Assembly: GCF_012720115.1 (NCBI RefSeq)
Contig: NZ_VNWN01000002.1
Span: forward strand, 1,054,001-1,118,000
Length of the DNA stretch: 64,000 bases
DNA from: Sneathiella chinensis
GTDB lineage: Bacteria > Pseudomonadota > Alphaproteobacteria > Sneathiellales > Sneathiellaceae
Direction: 5' to 3'
Positions 26,638-35,398 of the stretch are shown one piece after another (positions within the stretch are counted from its first letter, which is position 1; the number at the start of each line of letters is the position of its first letter). The notes under the pieces are model-generated. The model did not search any database and had not been told where the DNA came from. It saw only the letters and a list, made by a program, of their open reading frames with translations. The position numbers and the translations under genes were made by a program.

Positions 26638-26991
26638 GGTGACACTCGAATTTAAAGGACAAGAGGGACTTTGAAATATGAGATTCCAAAGGAATAATTC
26701 GAGATATAGCGATAGAGAGTAAAAAAGGTCTTAATATCTTGCGGCAGGAGAATTGCCGCCCGGATCAGGAGCTCGTGGCAGAAGCGAGAGGGCGCGAGGC
26801 AGGGTGGGTGTTTTTCTTGAAAAACGTGCATTTTTTCGCGAGATTCCTAATTTGTCGCTCGGGTAAGGGGTGCTCCATTTGAATCATTTTTTCAAAAAAT
26901 GATTCATTTGTTGTGCGCTGTCCGGGAAATGGATACCATCTGCCGAACAATGTCGATTCGGCTCCCGTCTGGGAGCAAGGTGAGAGGGACG
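26638..26991. promoter_or_regulatory. Divergent intergenic region between GGDEF-EAL and rpiR genes
   Basis: 354 bases without a gene. The left half is AT-rich and should carry the promoter for the GGDEF-EAL gene. A small hairpin (GCGGCA 26741-26746, TGCCGC 26754-26759) lies there. The right half contains the large palindrome described separately. An in-frame ATG at 26899 falls inside that palindrome and is a poor start for the regulator. Confidence 0.5.
26880..26906. promoter_or_regulatory. Perfect 27-bp palindrome, probable RpiR operator
   Basis: Arms TGAATCATTTTTT and AAAAAATGATTCA flank one central C with no mismatch. It lies 86 bases before the regulator start at 26992. RpiR/MurR proteins bind palindromes of about this size as dimers, so autoregulation is the simplest reading. 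Confidence 0.65.
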
Positions 26992-27873
26992 ATGTCCGAA
27001 ACCTTGCAGGAAATGTATATTCTGGACCGCCTTGAGCAGGACTTTGAGGCCCTCAGTCCGCAGTTGAAGCAGGCTGCCCGGTTTGTTCTGGACTGCCCCA
27101 ACGAGGTGGCGACCCATTCCATGCGGGAAATTGCCCTTCGGGCCGGAGTGAAGCCAGCGACCATGGTGCGCTTGTCCAACCGGATGGGGTTCGCAGGATA
27201 TAACGAGTTTCGCGAGACCTTCCGGGATCGGCTGACACAGGAAGGGGCGGGATATGCAGCCCGTGCCCGCCAGATGCAAATGAAAAGCCAAACCGGTGAG
27301 GGGCAGGGGCTGGTGGCGGATCTGGTCGCGGCGGAAACCGGCAATATTGAGAACAGTTTCCTGAATGTCAGTGATGCGGATCTGGATACAGCGGCCCGGA
27401 TCTTTCTCGAGGCCGACCGGGTTTTTATTGTGGGGCTGCGGAAGTGCTATCCGCTGGCGCACTATTTTCACTATGCGACCCGGGTTTTCTTTCAGAATTC
27501 ACGCTTGTTGACGGGATTTGCCGGTCTTTTTTCTGAAGAGGTGTCCGCCATCGGTGAGCGGGATGCGGTTCTGGTGATTGCCTTTGATCCCTATACCCGT
27601 GAAACGGTCGAGGCGGCCAATCGCGCCCGAGAGGTTGGCGCGGGGCTTGTAGCCATCACGGATAGCGTTGTCTCGCCGCTGGCGAAAGAGGCCGGAGCCT
27701 CCTTCGTGGTGGGCAACCGCAGCCCGTCTTTCTATCGCTCGCTGGTCGGTGCCCTTGCCATTGTTCAGGCGCTGGTCGCGGCCCTTGTCAATCGCCTTGG
27801 TGAGGAGGCGGTCACGGCCCTTGAGCGGTCAGACAGTATTTTGCGCTCTAACAATACCTATTGGAATGGATAG
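26992..27873 (+). CDS. MurR/RpiR family transcriptional regulator (HTH-SIS)
   Basis: A 293-residue regulator with an N-terminal RpiR helix-turn-helix (about 20-95; REIALRAGVKPATMVRLSNRMGFAGYNEFRE) and a C-terminal SIS domain (about 125-265) that usually binds a phosphosugar or similar ligand. The start at 26992 follows GAGAGGGACG and gives the usual family length. It is first in a run of six plus-strand genes and only nine bases before the aminotransferase, so it probably controls this operon. RpiR proteins next to amino-acid catabolic genes are known in proteobacteria, so the ligand need not be a sugar. Confidence 0.88.
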   Translation: MSETLQEMYILDRLEQDFEALSPQLKQAARFVLDCPNEVATHSMREIALRAGVKPATMVRLSNRMGFAGYNEFRETFRDRLTQEGAGYAARARQMQMKSQTGEGQGLVADLVAAETGNIENSFLNVSDADLDTAARIFLEADRVFIVGLRKCYPLAHYFHYATRVFFQNSRLLTGFAGLFSEEVSAIGERDAVLVIAFDPYTRETVEAANRAREVGAGLVAITDSVVSPLAKEAGASFVVGNRSPSFYRSLVGALAIVQALVAALVNRLGEEAVTALERSDSILRSNNTYWNG

Positions 27874-27882
27874 GCAGACATC

Positions 27883-29211
27883 ATGACACATGTATTTCAT
27901 CGCGCCCCCAGAAATGAGTATCCCATGGCCGCCCGCGGGGACGGTCCCTATGTTTTGGATACAACCGGCAAGCGATATCTGGACGCCAGTGGCGGTGCCG
28001 CTGTTTCCTGTCTGGGACACAGCAATGCGGCTGTCAACGACGCGATCAAGGCGCAACTGGACCGGATTGCCTTTGCCCATACGGGATTTTTCACCAACGA
28101 GCCGATGGAAAAACTGGCCGATTTCCTGTGTGAACGGGCGCCGGGGGATTTGAATGCGGTCTATTTTGTTTCGGGCGGGTCCGAGGCGGTTGAGGCCGCG
28201 CTGAAGCTGGCGCGCCAGTATTTCATTGAAAAAGGCGAGGGGAGCCGGTCCCGCTTCATTTCCCGCCGCCAGAGCTATCACGGCAACACGCTGGGAGCCT
28301 TGTCCGCGGGCGGCAATGAATGGCGGCGGGAGCCCTATTCCCCGCTTCTGATGCCGGTGGCGCTGTTGTCGCCCTGTTATGCCTATCGGGAAAAACGGGA
28401 TGGGGAGAGCGACTTTGACTTCGGTCAGCGGGTTGCCAACGAGTTGGAGGAGGAAATCCTGCGGCAGGGGCCGGAAACCATTTGTGCCTTTATCTGTGAG
28501 CCGGTGGTCGGCGCCACCCTTGGGGCCGTTCCGGCGGTGGAGGGATATTTCAGCCGCATCCGGGAAATCTGTGACACCTATGGCATTCTTCTTATTCTGG
28601 ATGAGGTCATGTGCGGCATGGGCCGGACGGGCACCCTGTTTGCCTGTGAGCAGGAAGGTGTCGCCCCGGACATTCTGGTGACGGCCAAGGGGCTGGGCGC
28701 CGGATACCAGCCGATCGGCGCCATGCTGGTGTCCGACCGGATTTACCAGACCATTCGAAATGGCAGCGGCTTTTTCCAGCATGGTCATACCTATATGGGG
28801 CATCCGGTGGCGTGTGCGGCGTCCCTTGCGGTCCAGACCTATGTGGAGGACAACAACCTGCTGGAGAATGTCCGTCTTCAGGGGGCAGCGCTTAAAAATG
28901 CGCTGGAGGCCACGTTTGGCCAGCATCCTTTCATCGGCGATATTCGGGGGCGGGGCCTGTTTCTGGGTCTTGAAATTGTCGAGGACAAAGAGACGAAAGC
29001 GCCTTTTGATCCGGCCCGAAAGATCAACGCCAAGGTCAAGGCCGCAGCCATGGACGCCGGGTTGATGTGTTACCCCATGGGCGGCACCATTGATGGTCAG
29101 CGCGGGGATCATGTCCTGCTGGCGCCGCCCTTCATCATTGAGGCCAGCCATGTGGATGAAATCGTCTCCAAATTGGCGCAGGCTTTCCAGTCCACCTTCA
29201 AGGAGGTTTAA
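27883..29211 (+). CDS. Class III aminotransferase (omega/beta-amino acid type)
   Basis: A 442-residue fold-type I PLP enzyme that moves an amino group from a distal or beta amine to a keto acid. Seen: GGSEAVEAALKLARQY near residue 97 (phosphate binding), YHGNTLGALS near 142, LDEVMCGMGRTG near 241 (PLP-ring Asp) and VTAKGLGAGYQP with the Schiff-base Lys near 269. It starts 9 bases after the regulator and ends 6 bases before the BKACE gene. The order suggests it makes the beta-keto acid that BKACE cleaves, for example from a beta-amino acid. Exact substrate unknown. Confidence 0.88.
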   Translation: MTHVFHRAPRNEYPMAARGDGPYVLDTTGKRYLDASGGAAVSCLGHSNAAVNDAIKAQLDRIAFAHTGFFTNEPMEKLADFLCERAPGDLNAVYFVSGGSEAVEAALKLARQYFIEKGEGSRSRFISRRQSYHGNTLGALSAGGNEWRREPYSPLLMPVALLSPCYAYREKRDGESDFDFGQRVANELEEEILRQGPETICAFICEPVVGATLGAVPAVEGYFSRIREICDTYGILLILDEVMCGMGRTGTLFACEQEGVAPDILVTAKGLGAGYQPIGAMLVSDRIYQTIRNGSGFFQHGHTYMGHPVACAASLAVQTYVEDNNLLENVRLQGAALKNALEATFGQHPFIGDIRGRGLFLGLEIVEDKETKAPFDPARKINAKVKAAAMDAGLMCYPMGGTIDGQRGDHVLLAPPFIIEASHVDEIVSKLAQAFQSTFKEV

Positions 29212-29217
29212 ACAAGA

Positions 29218-30048
29218 ATGTCAGAAACAGAAATGACACAGACCCCGCTCATCATAACGGTGGCCCCGAACGGGGCCCGTAAAACGCAGGCGGATCATCC
29301 CGCCTTGCCCATTTCGCCAGAGGAACTGGCCCGTGAGGCCAAAGCCTGTGCCGCGGCCGGGGCGGCCATGATCCACCTTCATGTGCGCAAAGAAGACAAG
29401 ACCCACACCCTTGATCCAGCCCGCTATCGGGAGGCAATGAGCGCAATCCGGGACGCTTGCGGGGATGATATCCTGATTCAGGTCACGACGGAGGCGGTGG
29501 GCCTTTATGAAGCGCCGGAGCAGATGGCGGTGATCCGGGAACTGGCGCCGCAATCGGCTTCACTCGCCATTCGGGAGATTGTCCCGGAAGGCGGGGAGGA
29601 GCAGGCGCGGGCCTTCCTGCATGAGATCGTGGACGGGGGAACGCTGCCCCATTACATCCTCTATTCTGCGGATGATCTGAAACGCTATCTGCTGCTGAGG
29701 GATCAGGGCGTTATCCCGGACAGGAATGAATTTTTGCTGTTTGTGCTTGGGCGCTACACCGCCGGGCAGGTGTCGCATCCGGGGGACCTGATCCCGTTTC
29801 TGGGCGAACTGACACAGGACATTCCGTGGTCTGTCTGTGCGTTTGGCCCGCTGGAACATGCGGCGGCCAGTGCGGCGGTGGCCCTTGGCGGGCATGTCCG
29901 GGTCGGTTTCGAGAATAACATGCTGCTGAAAAGCGGTGAAACGGCAGGGAATAATGCGGAACTGGTGCAACAGATTCGGGATGTGGCAGAAGCTGTGGGC
30001 CGACCGGTCGCATCGGCTGCAGAAGCGCGCAAGATTCTGACCGTCTAG
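29218..30048 (+). CDS. Beta-keto acid cleavage enzyme (BKACE, DUF849)
   Basis: A 276-residue TIM-barrel enzyme. BKACE proteins condense a beta-keto acid with acetyl-CoA and cleave it to acetoacetate and a new acyl-CoA; the lysine-fermentation enzyme Kce is the model. Zn ligands appear in IHLHVR (about 53-57) and GGHVRVGFENNM (about 225-236, His and Glu). The N-terminal strand IITVAPNGARKTQADHP is typical. Substrate range varies widely in this family, and the sequence alone does not settle it. It lies directly after the aminotransferase, forming a two-step route. Confidence 0.88.
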   Translation: MSETEMTQTPLIITVAPNGARKTQADHPALPISPEELAREAKACAAAGAAMIHLHVRKEDKTHTLDPARYREAMSAIRDACGDDILIQVTTEAVGLYEAPEQMAVIRELAPQSASLAIREIVPEGGEEQARAFLHEIVDGGTLPHYILYSADDLKRYLLLRDQGVIPDRNEFLLFVLGRYTAGQVSHPGDLIPFLGELTQDIPWSVCAFGPLEHAAASAAVALGGHVRVGFENNMLLKSGETAGNNAELVQQIRDVAEAVGRPVASAAEARKILTV

Positions 30049-30346
30049 GCTCTGCCGGGCGGTCCGCAGGACACTGAAATGACGTGCTCTTCCGGGAAAT
30101 CGGAGGAGCCTTTCCTGCTGGGGAAAAGGCTCACCTGAAAAAATCTGAAGTGCCTGAAAATATAGGGGAAATTGATACAAATTGGATTTTTGCCCTATAT
30201 GATATTATTGTTGTCTGATAATTCTATATAATTAAAATTTATCATGTTCGTGTGGTGTCCCCAACCGGGAGCGGCCGACTGTGAATTTTATATAGGGAGT
30301 GTCGGGGCAAGGCCTTCGGCAAAATAAAAGGTTTGAGGAGAATTCT
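30049..30346. promoter_or_regulatory. AT-rich leader upstream of TRAP transporter genes
   Basis: 298 bases without a gene. A strong hairpin with arms GAGCC (30106-30110) and GGCTC (30128-30132), extended by A/T pairs, lies just after BKACE and may reduce read-through. The stretch 30170-30245 is very AT-rich and includes TATAAT at 30227-30232, so the transporter probably has its own promoter. I find no second copy of the palindrome seen before the regulator. Confidence 0.5.
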
Positions 30347-31321
30347 ATGAGAAAATGTTTCACCATTGCCGCTGCGGCATGCGCTGCCGTTGGAAGCGCC
30401 CTGCTGTTCTCAGCGCCCGCGAGTGCAGAAACATTCATTACGATTGGAACAGGTGGCCAGACGGGTGTGTATTATCAGGTTGGTGGTGCGATCTGCAAAC
30501 TGGTCAACCGGAACACCAAGGACCACGGCATCAAGTGCACGCACACCACTGGCGGGTCTACAAAGAACATCAATGGCATTCGTGCCGGGGACCTGAACAT
30601 GGGCGTGGCCCAGTCAGACTGGCAGTATCATGCCTATAACGGGACGGCCCCCAAGCAGTTCCCCGATGGCGCGTTCAAGGAATTGCGCTCCGTATTTTCT
30701 GTACACCCGGAACCGTTCACGGTGGTTGCACGGGCCGACTCCGGTATCAAGACCTTCGAGGATCTGAAAGGCAAACGGGTTAACGTTGGCGATCCAGGGT
30801 CCGGGCAGCGCGGCACCATGGAAGTCGTCATGGATAAGATGGGCTGGACCATGGATGATTTTGCGCTGGCCGCAGAACTGAAATCCTCTGAACATTCCGC
30901 CGCCCTGTGTGACAACAAGATCGACGCCTTTGTGTTTACCGTTGGTCACCCGGCCGGCAATATCAAGGAGGCCGCCTCAACCTGTGATGTGAAACTGATC
31001 CCGGTAACGGGCCCGGTCTTCGATCAACTGGTTGCCGACAACCCCTACTATGCGAAAGCCGTGATCAAGGGCGGCACCTATGCGGGAACCGATGAGGATA
31101 TCCCGGTATTTGGTGTTGGCGCGACCTTTGTTTCCTCCACCGCGACGGACGAGGAAACCGTGTACCAGATCGTGAAGGCGGTTTTTGAGAATTTCGACCG
31201 GTTCCGCAAGATGCACCCGGCATTTGCCAACCTGAAAAAGGAAGAAATGATCAAGAACAACCTGTCTGCACCGTTACATGACGGTGCTGCCCGATACTAC
31301 AAGGAAGCAGGTTTGATGTAG
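30347..31321 (+). CDS. TRAP transporter solute receptor, TAXI family
   Basis: A 324-residue periplasmic binding protein. A clear signal peptide (MRKCFTIAAAACAAVGSALL, cut after ASA near residue 27) is followed by the TAXI hallmark ITIGTGGQTGVYYQVGGAIC. GDPGSGQRGTMEVVMDKMGW near residue 150 is also typical. GAGGAG precedes the ATG by six bases. It would capture a carboxylate or amino acid and pass it to the fused permease encoded next. The gene set suggests it imports the substrate of the aminotransferase/BKACE pair. Confidence 0.9.
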   Translation: MRKCFTIAAAACAAVGSALLFSAPASAETFITIGTGGQTGVYYQVGGAICKLVNRNTKDHGIKCTHTTGGSTKNINGIRAGDLNMGVAQSDWQYHAYNGTAPKQFPDGAFKELRSVFSVHPEPFTVVARADSGIKTFEDLKGKRVNVGDPGSGQRGTMEVVMDKMGWTMDDFALAAELKSSEHSAALCDNKIDAFVFTVGHPAGNIKEAASTCDVKLIPVTGPVFDQLVADNPYYAKAVIKGGTYAGTDEDIPVFGVGATFVSSTATDEETVYQIVKAVFENFDRFRKMHPAFANLKKEEMIKNNLSAPLHDGAARYYKEAGLM

Positions 31322-31329
31322 AAATGGAC

Positions 31330-31357
31330 AAGGCAGGGGGAAACCCCTGCCTTTTTC
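31330..31357 (+). terminator. Terminator-like hairpin between receptor and permease genes
   Basis: AAGGCAGGGG and CCCCTGCCTT form a 10-bp stem around a GAAA tetraloop (31330-31353) and run into TTTTTC. Placed inside the operon, it probably stops part of the transcripts, so the receptor is made in excess over the permease. Confidence 0.75.
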
Positions 31358-31409
31358 TGTTTCGGCAGGCAGGACGGTTTTGTGAAGAAAGACAGGTGAG
31401 GCGGGGTTC

Positions 31410-34232
31410 ATGAGTGAGGCACCGAAAAATGAAGGTCCGTTGACCACGGAAGAGCTTGAGGATCTGGTCGCATCGACCGACACAGGCGGGCGGACACCGG
31501 ACAACAAGAAGATCACCACCTTGATGGCCGGGGTGGCCCTGGTCTGGGCCTTGTGGCAGGTCTGGATCGCGTCGCCCCTTCCCTATATGTTGGGGGTGGG
31601 TGTGTTCTCCGGGCGGGAGGCGCGTCCCATTCATTTGGGTTTTGCCATTTTTCTCGCCTATCTGGCCTATCCGGCTTTCCGCTCCTCCCCGCGGCATTCG
31701 GTTCCGTTTACGGACTGGATTTTTGCGATTGTGGGAACATTCTGCACGCTCTACCTGTTTATTTTTGACAGTAGCCTGATGGATAGCTTGCTTGGCTCCC
31801 GTCTCAGTGACCGGCCGGGCAATCCCAATGGCATGGACATTGTCGTTGCCTCGGTCGGGATTGTCATGCTGCTGGAAGCGACCCGCCGGGCGCTGGGGCC
31901 GCCGCTCATGGTGGTGGGGATTGTGTTTCTTGGATACACTTTCCTTGGGCCGTATGCGCCGGGGTTCCTGGCATGGAAGGGCGCCAGCTTTGGCGCCGTT
32001 GCCGATCATCAGTGGCTGTCTTCCGAAGGGGTGTTCGGGATTGCGCTGGGGGTCTCGACGGGGCTTGTGTTCCTGTTCGTTCTGTTCGGCGCCCTGCTGG
32101 ACAAGGCCGGGGCTGGCAATTACTTCATTCAGGTGGCCTTTTCCCTGATGGGGCACATGCGCGGCGGTCCTGCCAAGGCCGCTGTTGTGGCGTCCGGCAT
32201 GACGGGGTTGATCTCCGGTTCCTCCATCGCCAACGTGGTGACAACGGGCACCTTTACCATTCCCATGATGAAGCGGGTCGGGTTCTCGTCCGAGAAAAGC
32301 GGCGCGGTCGAGGTGGCCTCATCCGTAAACGGGCAGATCATGCCGCCGGTTATGGGGGCTGCGGCCTTCCTGATGGTCGAGTATGTGGATATCAGCTATT
32401 TCGAGGTGGTGAAACATGCTTTCATTCCGGCGCTGATCTCCTATATCGCGCTGGTCTATATCGTTCATCTTGAAGCCTTGAAAAAGAACATGCAGGGGTT
32501 GCCGCGTGCAATAGAACCAAAGCCGTTGCGCCTTGCCCTGCTATCGTCCGGGATTACGCTGTCCGCCATCCTCGCGCTGGCGGGGGCGATATACTATCTG
32601 TTTGTGCTGTTTCAGGCGCTTGAAACTTCCTATGCCCGGTTGGGCGCGGTCCTGATCCTGATGGCGGTGGAAGCGGCCCTTTATTTCGGGATCGTGAAAA
32701 AGGCCGAAGAGGGGACCCGCCTCAAATTCATTTCCGTTGGCATGATGGTCTTGTGCAATGTGGTGATCGCGGCCTTTGGTGTCTTTTATCTGGTGGCGTC
32801 CGTGACGGCATTGTTGGGCGGGGCACTGGCCCCATGGGTGATCGGGGCCCTGATCCTTCTTCTCTATGTGTATCTGGTTTCCCGATGCGCGAAGGTGCCG
32901 GATTTGCATCTGGATGATCCGAGTTCCCCCATTGTATCCTTGCCGACGCCCCGGCCGACAATCATGGCCGGGCTTCACTTCCTGTTGCCGGTGGCGGTCC
33001 TGATCTGGTGTCTGATGATTGAACGGTTGTCACCCGAACTGTCCGCTTTCTGGGCTGTGACATTGATGATCTTCATCTTACTGACGCAGCGGCCCCTGTT
33101 TGCCTTTTTCCGCAAGGAGGCGTTGGAGGGGCGCGTGAAACAGGGCTTCAATGAATTGCTGGACGGTCTGATTTCAGGCGCCCGCAACATGATCGGCATT
33201 GCCATTGCGACGGCAACGGCCGGGATTATTGTCGGCACTGTGTCCCAGACCGGGGTCGGCCTTGTTCTGGCGGAACTGGTCGAGTTTCTCAGTCAGGGAT
33301 ACATCCTGCTGATGCTGATCTTTACGGCAATCCTCAGTCTGATTTTGGGAATGGGCTTGCCGACCACTGCCAACTATATCGTGGTGTCCTCGCTGTTGGC
33401 GCCGGTGATTGTCAGTCTGGGTCAGCAAAACGGCCTGATTGTCCCGCTGATTGCCGTGCATCTGTTTGTGTTCTATTTCGGGATCATGGCCGATGTGACA
33501 CCGCCGGTGGGGCTGGCGTCTTTCGCAGCAGCGGCGGTATCCGGCGGCGATCCTATTCGGACAGGCTTTGTGGCGTTTTTCTATTCGCTTCGAACGGCGA
33601 TCCTGCCGTTCCTGTTCATTTTCAATACAGACCTTCTGCTGATTGACGTGACGCCCGTGGAGGGGGCCTTTGTGTTCGTGGTGGCGACGGTGGCCATGCT
33701 TCTGTTCACGGCCGGGACACAAGGATATTTCCTGACCCGGTCGAAAATCTGGGAATCCGTTTTGCTGCTGCTGGTGGCGTTCACCCTGTTCCGTCCGGGC
33801 TTCTGGATGGACATGATCACGCCGCCCTATTCCGAAACTCCGCCTGCCGATATCGTCAAGGTGATCGGTACGGTGCCTGCCGGTTCGGAAATCCGCCTGA
33901 TTGTGGAAGGGGAGGATGATGTGGGCGACCCGATGACCATTACGGCGATCCTGCCCATCACCGGCGAGGGGTCCGCGCAGGACAGACTGGATGCGCTGGG
34001 GCTGGAACTGCTGATCAGTGATGACGAGGTCCTGATCGACAATGCTGCCTTTGACAGTCCGGCGCAGGCGGCGGGTCTGGATTTTGATCAAAAGATCAAA
34101 ACCGTCCTTGTGCCCGCGGATCAGCCTGCGAAGGAATGGATGTATATCCCGGCGTTGCTGGTTCTGGGCCTTATTTGCTTGCTCCAGAGACGCCGAAGCA
34201 GTGTATCTACCATCAAGGCCGCCTCGGTCTGA
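31410..34232 (+). CDS. TRAP transporter fused permease, 4TM/12TM type with DUF3394
   Basis: A 940-residue inner-membrane protein joining the small (DctQ-like) and large (DctM-like) TRAP permease parts, as is usual for TAXI systems. About eighteen hydrophobic segments are visible. DctM motifs include GLISGSSIANVVTTGTFTIP near residue 270, SLILGMGLPTTANYIVVSS near 640 and GIMADVTPPVGLASFAAAAV near 690. The C-terminal 180 residues contain a soluble DUF3394-type segment (about 810-915) closed by one last membrane helix. It uses an ion gradient for uptake. ATG follows AGGCGGGGTTC. Confidence 0.9.
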   Translation: MSEAPKNEGPLTTEELEDLVASTDTGGRTPDNKKITTLMAGVALVWALWQVWIASPLPYMLGVGVFSGREARPIHLGFAIFLAYLAYPAFRSSPRHSVPFTDWIFAIVGTFCTLYLFIFDSSLMDSLLGSRLSDRPGNPNGMDIVVASVGIVMLLEATRRALGPPLMVVGIVFLGYTFLGPYAPGFLAWKGASFGAVADHQWLSSEGVFGIALGVSTGLVFLFVLFGALLDKAGAGNYFIQVAFSLMGHMRGGPAKAAVVASGMTGLISGSSIANVVTTGTFTIPMMKRVGFSSEKSGAVEVASSVNGQIMPPVMGAAAFLMVEYVDISYFEVVKHAFIPALISYIALVYIVHLEALKKNMQGLPRAIEPKPLRLALLSSGITLSAILALAGAIYYLFVLFQALETSYARLGAVLILMAVEAALYFGIVKKAEEGTRLKFISVGMMVLCNVVIAAFGVFYLVASVTALLGGALAPWVIGALILLLYVYLVSRCAKVPDLHLDDPSSPIVSLPTPRPTIMAGLHFLLPVAVLIWCLMIERLSPELSAFWAVTLMIFILLTQRPLFAFFRKEALEGRVKQGFNELLDGLISGARNMIGIAIATATAGIIVGTVSQTGVGLVLAELVEFLSQGYILLMLIFTAILSLILGMGLPTTANYIVVSSLLAPVIVSLGQQNGLIVPLIAVHLFVFYFGIMADVTPPVGLASFAAAAVSGGDPIRTGFVAFFYSLRTAILPFLFIFNTDLLLIDVTPVEGAFVFVVATVAMLLFTAGTQGYFLTRSKIWESVLLLLVAFTLFRPGFWMDMITPPYSETPPADIVKVIGTVPAGSEIRLIVEGEDDVGDPMTITAILPITGEGSAQDRLDALGLELLISDDEVLIDNAAFDSPAQAAGLDFDQKIKTVLVPADQPAKEWMYIPALLVLGLICLLQRRRSSVSTIKAASV

Positions 34233-34248
34233 CAGGGGAGGAAAGGGA

Positions 34249-34686
34249 ATGTTTGAACATATTCTTCTGGCAGTGGATCTGGAATCCGAGGATTCCTGGA
34301 GAAAGGCCCTGCCCGTCGCCGTGAGTTATGCGGAACAATCGGGGGCCACCCTGCATGTCATGACCGTAGTGCCGGATTTCGGCATGAGTATCGTCGGATC
34401 GTTTTTCCCCAAGGATTACGAGGAAAAGGTGATGAAGGAAGCGAACCGGCGCCTGCATGAATTCGTGAAAGAGAAGATACCCACCGGAATCAAGGTCCAG
34501 CATATTGTCTCGCACGGCACGGCGTATGAGGAAATCCTGCATATGCAAGGCAAGCTGAAATGCGATCTGATTGTGATGGGGGCACACCGGCCGAAGATGC
34601 AGGATTACCTGCTGGGGCCCAATGCGGCCCGGGTGGTGCGGCACGCGAACTGTTCGGTGCTGGTTGTGCGGGATGAGGCAGACTAG
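34249..34686 (+). CDS. Universal stress protein UspA family, TRAP-associated
   Basis: A 145-residue UspA-fold protein. It begins MFEHILLAVDLE and ends with the nucleotide-binding pattern DLIVMGAHRPKMQDYLLGPNAARVVRHANCSVLVVR, close to the ATP-binding G-2x-G-9x-G(S/T) form. GGGAGGAAAGGG precedes the ATG, and the gene lies 16 bases after the permease. UspA proteins next to TRAP permeases, such as TeaD, are known to tune transport. The same is likely here. Confidence 0.88.
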   Translation: MFEHILLAVDLESEDSWRKALPVAVSYAEQSGATLHVMTVVPDFGMSIVGSFFPKDYEEKVMKEANRRLHEFVKEKIPTGIKVQHIVSHGTAYEEILHMQGKLKCDLIVMGAHRPKMQDYLLGPNAARVVRHANCSVLVVRDEAD

Positions 34687-34711
34687 GAATTTACCCGGTT
34701 CTGCCCGGTAT

Positions 34712-34752
34712 AAAAAAGAAAAAGCGGCTCAAATAGGCCGCTTTTTCTTTTT
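34712..34752. terminator. Bidirectional rho-independent terminator
   Basis: GAAAAAGCGGC (34718-34728) pairs with GCCGCTTTTTC (34737-34747), flanked by an A-run on the left and a T-run on the right. It serves both the uspA transcript and the convergent cytochrome gene. Confidence 0.9.
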
Positions 34753-34760
34753 CTGAAGAC

Positions 34761-35141
34761 TTACTTGAAGGTCGCCAGATAGGCAATCAGGTCAGCGCGC
34801 TGGTCTTCTTTCTTGATGCCAGCGAAAGACATCTTGGTGCCTTTCAGGAAGCTGCGCGGCTTGGTCAGGTATTGGTCAAGGGTTGCTTCATCCCAGGTCA
34901 GGCCGGAGTCTGCCATGGCGCTGGAATATTTGAAGCCTTCCACCTTTGCAGCTTCGCGTCCGACCACACCAAACAGATTGGGGCCGATCTTGTTCTTGCC
35001 ACCTTCTTCAATGGTGTGACAGGCCTGACATTTCTTGAAGACCTTTTCTCCTTTTGCAGGGTCGCCTTCCGCCATTGCCGTGGCAGAGACCATGGTCAAG
35101 GCAAGGCCAACGCCCATTGCAACCAGATTTCCGGTTTTCAT
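34761..35141 (-). CDS. Class I c-type cytochrome, periplasmic
   Basis: A 126-residue exported cytochrome c. The signal peptide is cut near AMA-EGD (residue 23/24). Haem is bound by C38-Q-A-C41-H42, and the axial Met is in KGTKMSFAG near residue 105. Motifs [12 protein letters not shown] and LIAYLATFK are those of mitochondrial-type/cytochrome c2-like electron carriers that feed terminal oxidases. The start at 35141 is set by GGGAGA and gives a standard signal peptide; upstream in-frame starts add an unlikely 33 residues. It faces the uspA gene across a shared terminator. Confidence 0.9.
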   Translation of the reverse strand: MKTGNLVAMGVGLALTMVSATAMAEGDPAKGEKVFKKCQACHTIEEGGKNKIGPNLFGVVGREAAKVEGFKYSSAMADSGLTWDEATLDQYLTKPRSFLKGTKMSFAGIKKEDQRADLIAYLATFK

Positions 35142-35398
35142 GAATTTCTCCCTTTTCCTAATCCAATTCATAAAACTGATCCTGCCTCCCAATATAAGGC
35201 GTGAAAACCAAAAAGGGTAAAAAACCAAAAACTGTGTCAATATGTCGCTTGGCCTGAAACGGACCCCACAGGGTGACAGGACAACAGGGAAAAGGCGAGG
35301 GCGCGAAGAAAAGGTCGGTGTTTCATCGTCCGGTTAAGGTTATTTTAAGACTGGTTCCTTTTAATGGGATAAAGGGTTAATTCTTTCGCGGAGCCAAA

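Noticed and set aside
26899-26991. Upstream in-frame Met giving the RpiR regulator 31 more residues
   Set aside because: This start falls inside a perfect palindrome, has no ribosome site, and the extra residues match no RpiR N-terminus.
33174-34091. 305-codon minus-strand frame opposite the TRAP permease
   Set aside because: Composition is His/Gln/Arg-rich, the usual mirror of a hydrophobic coding strand.
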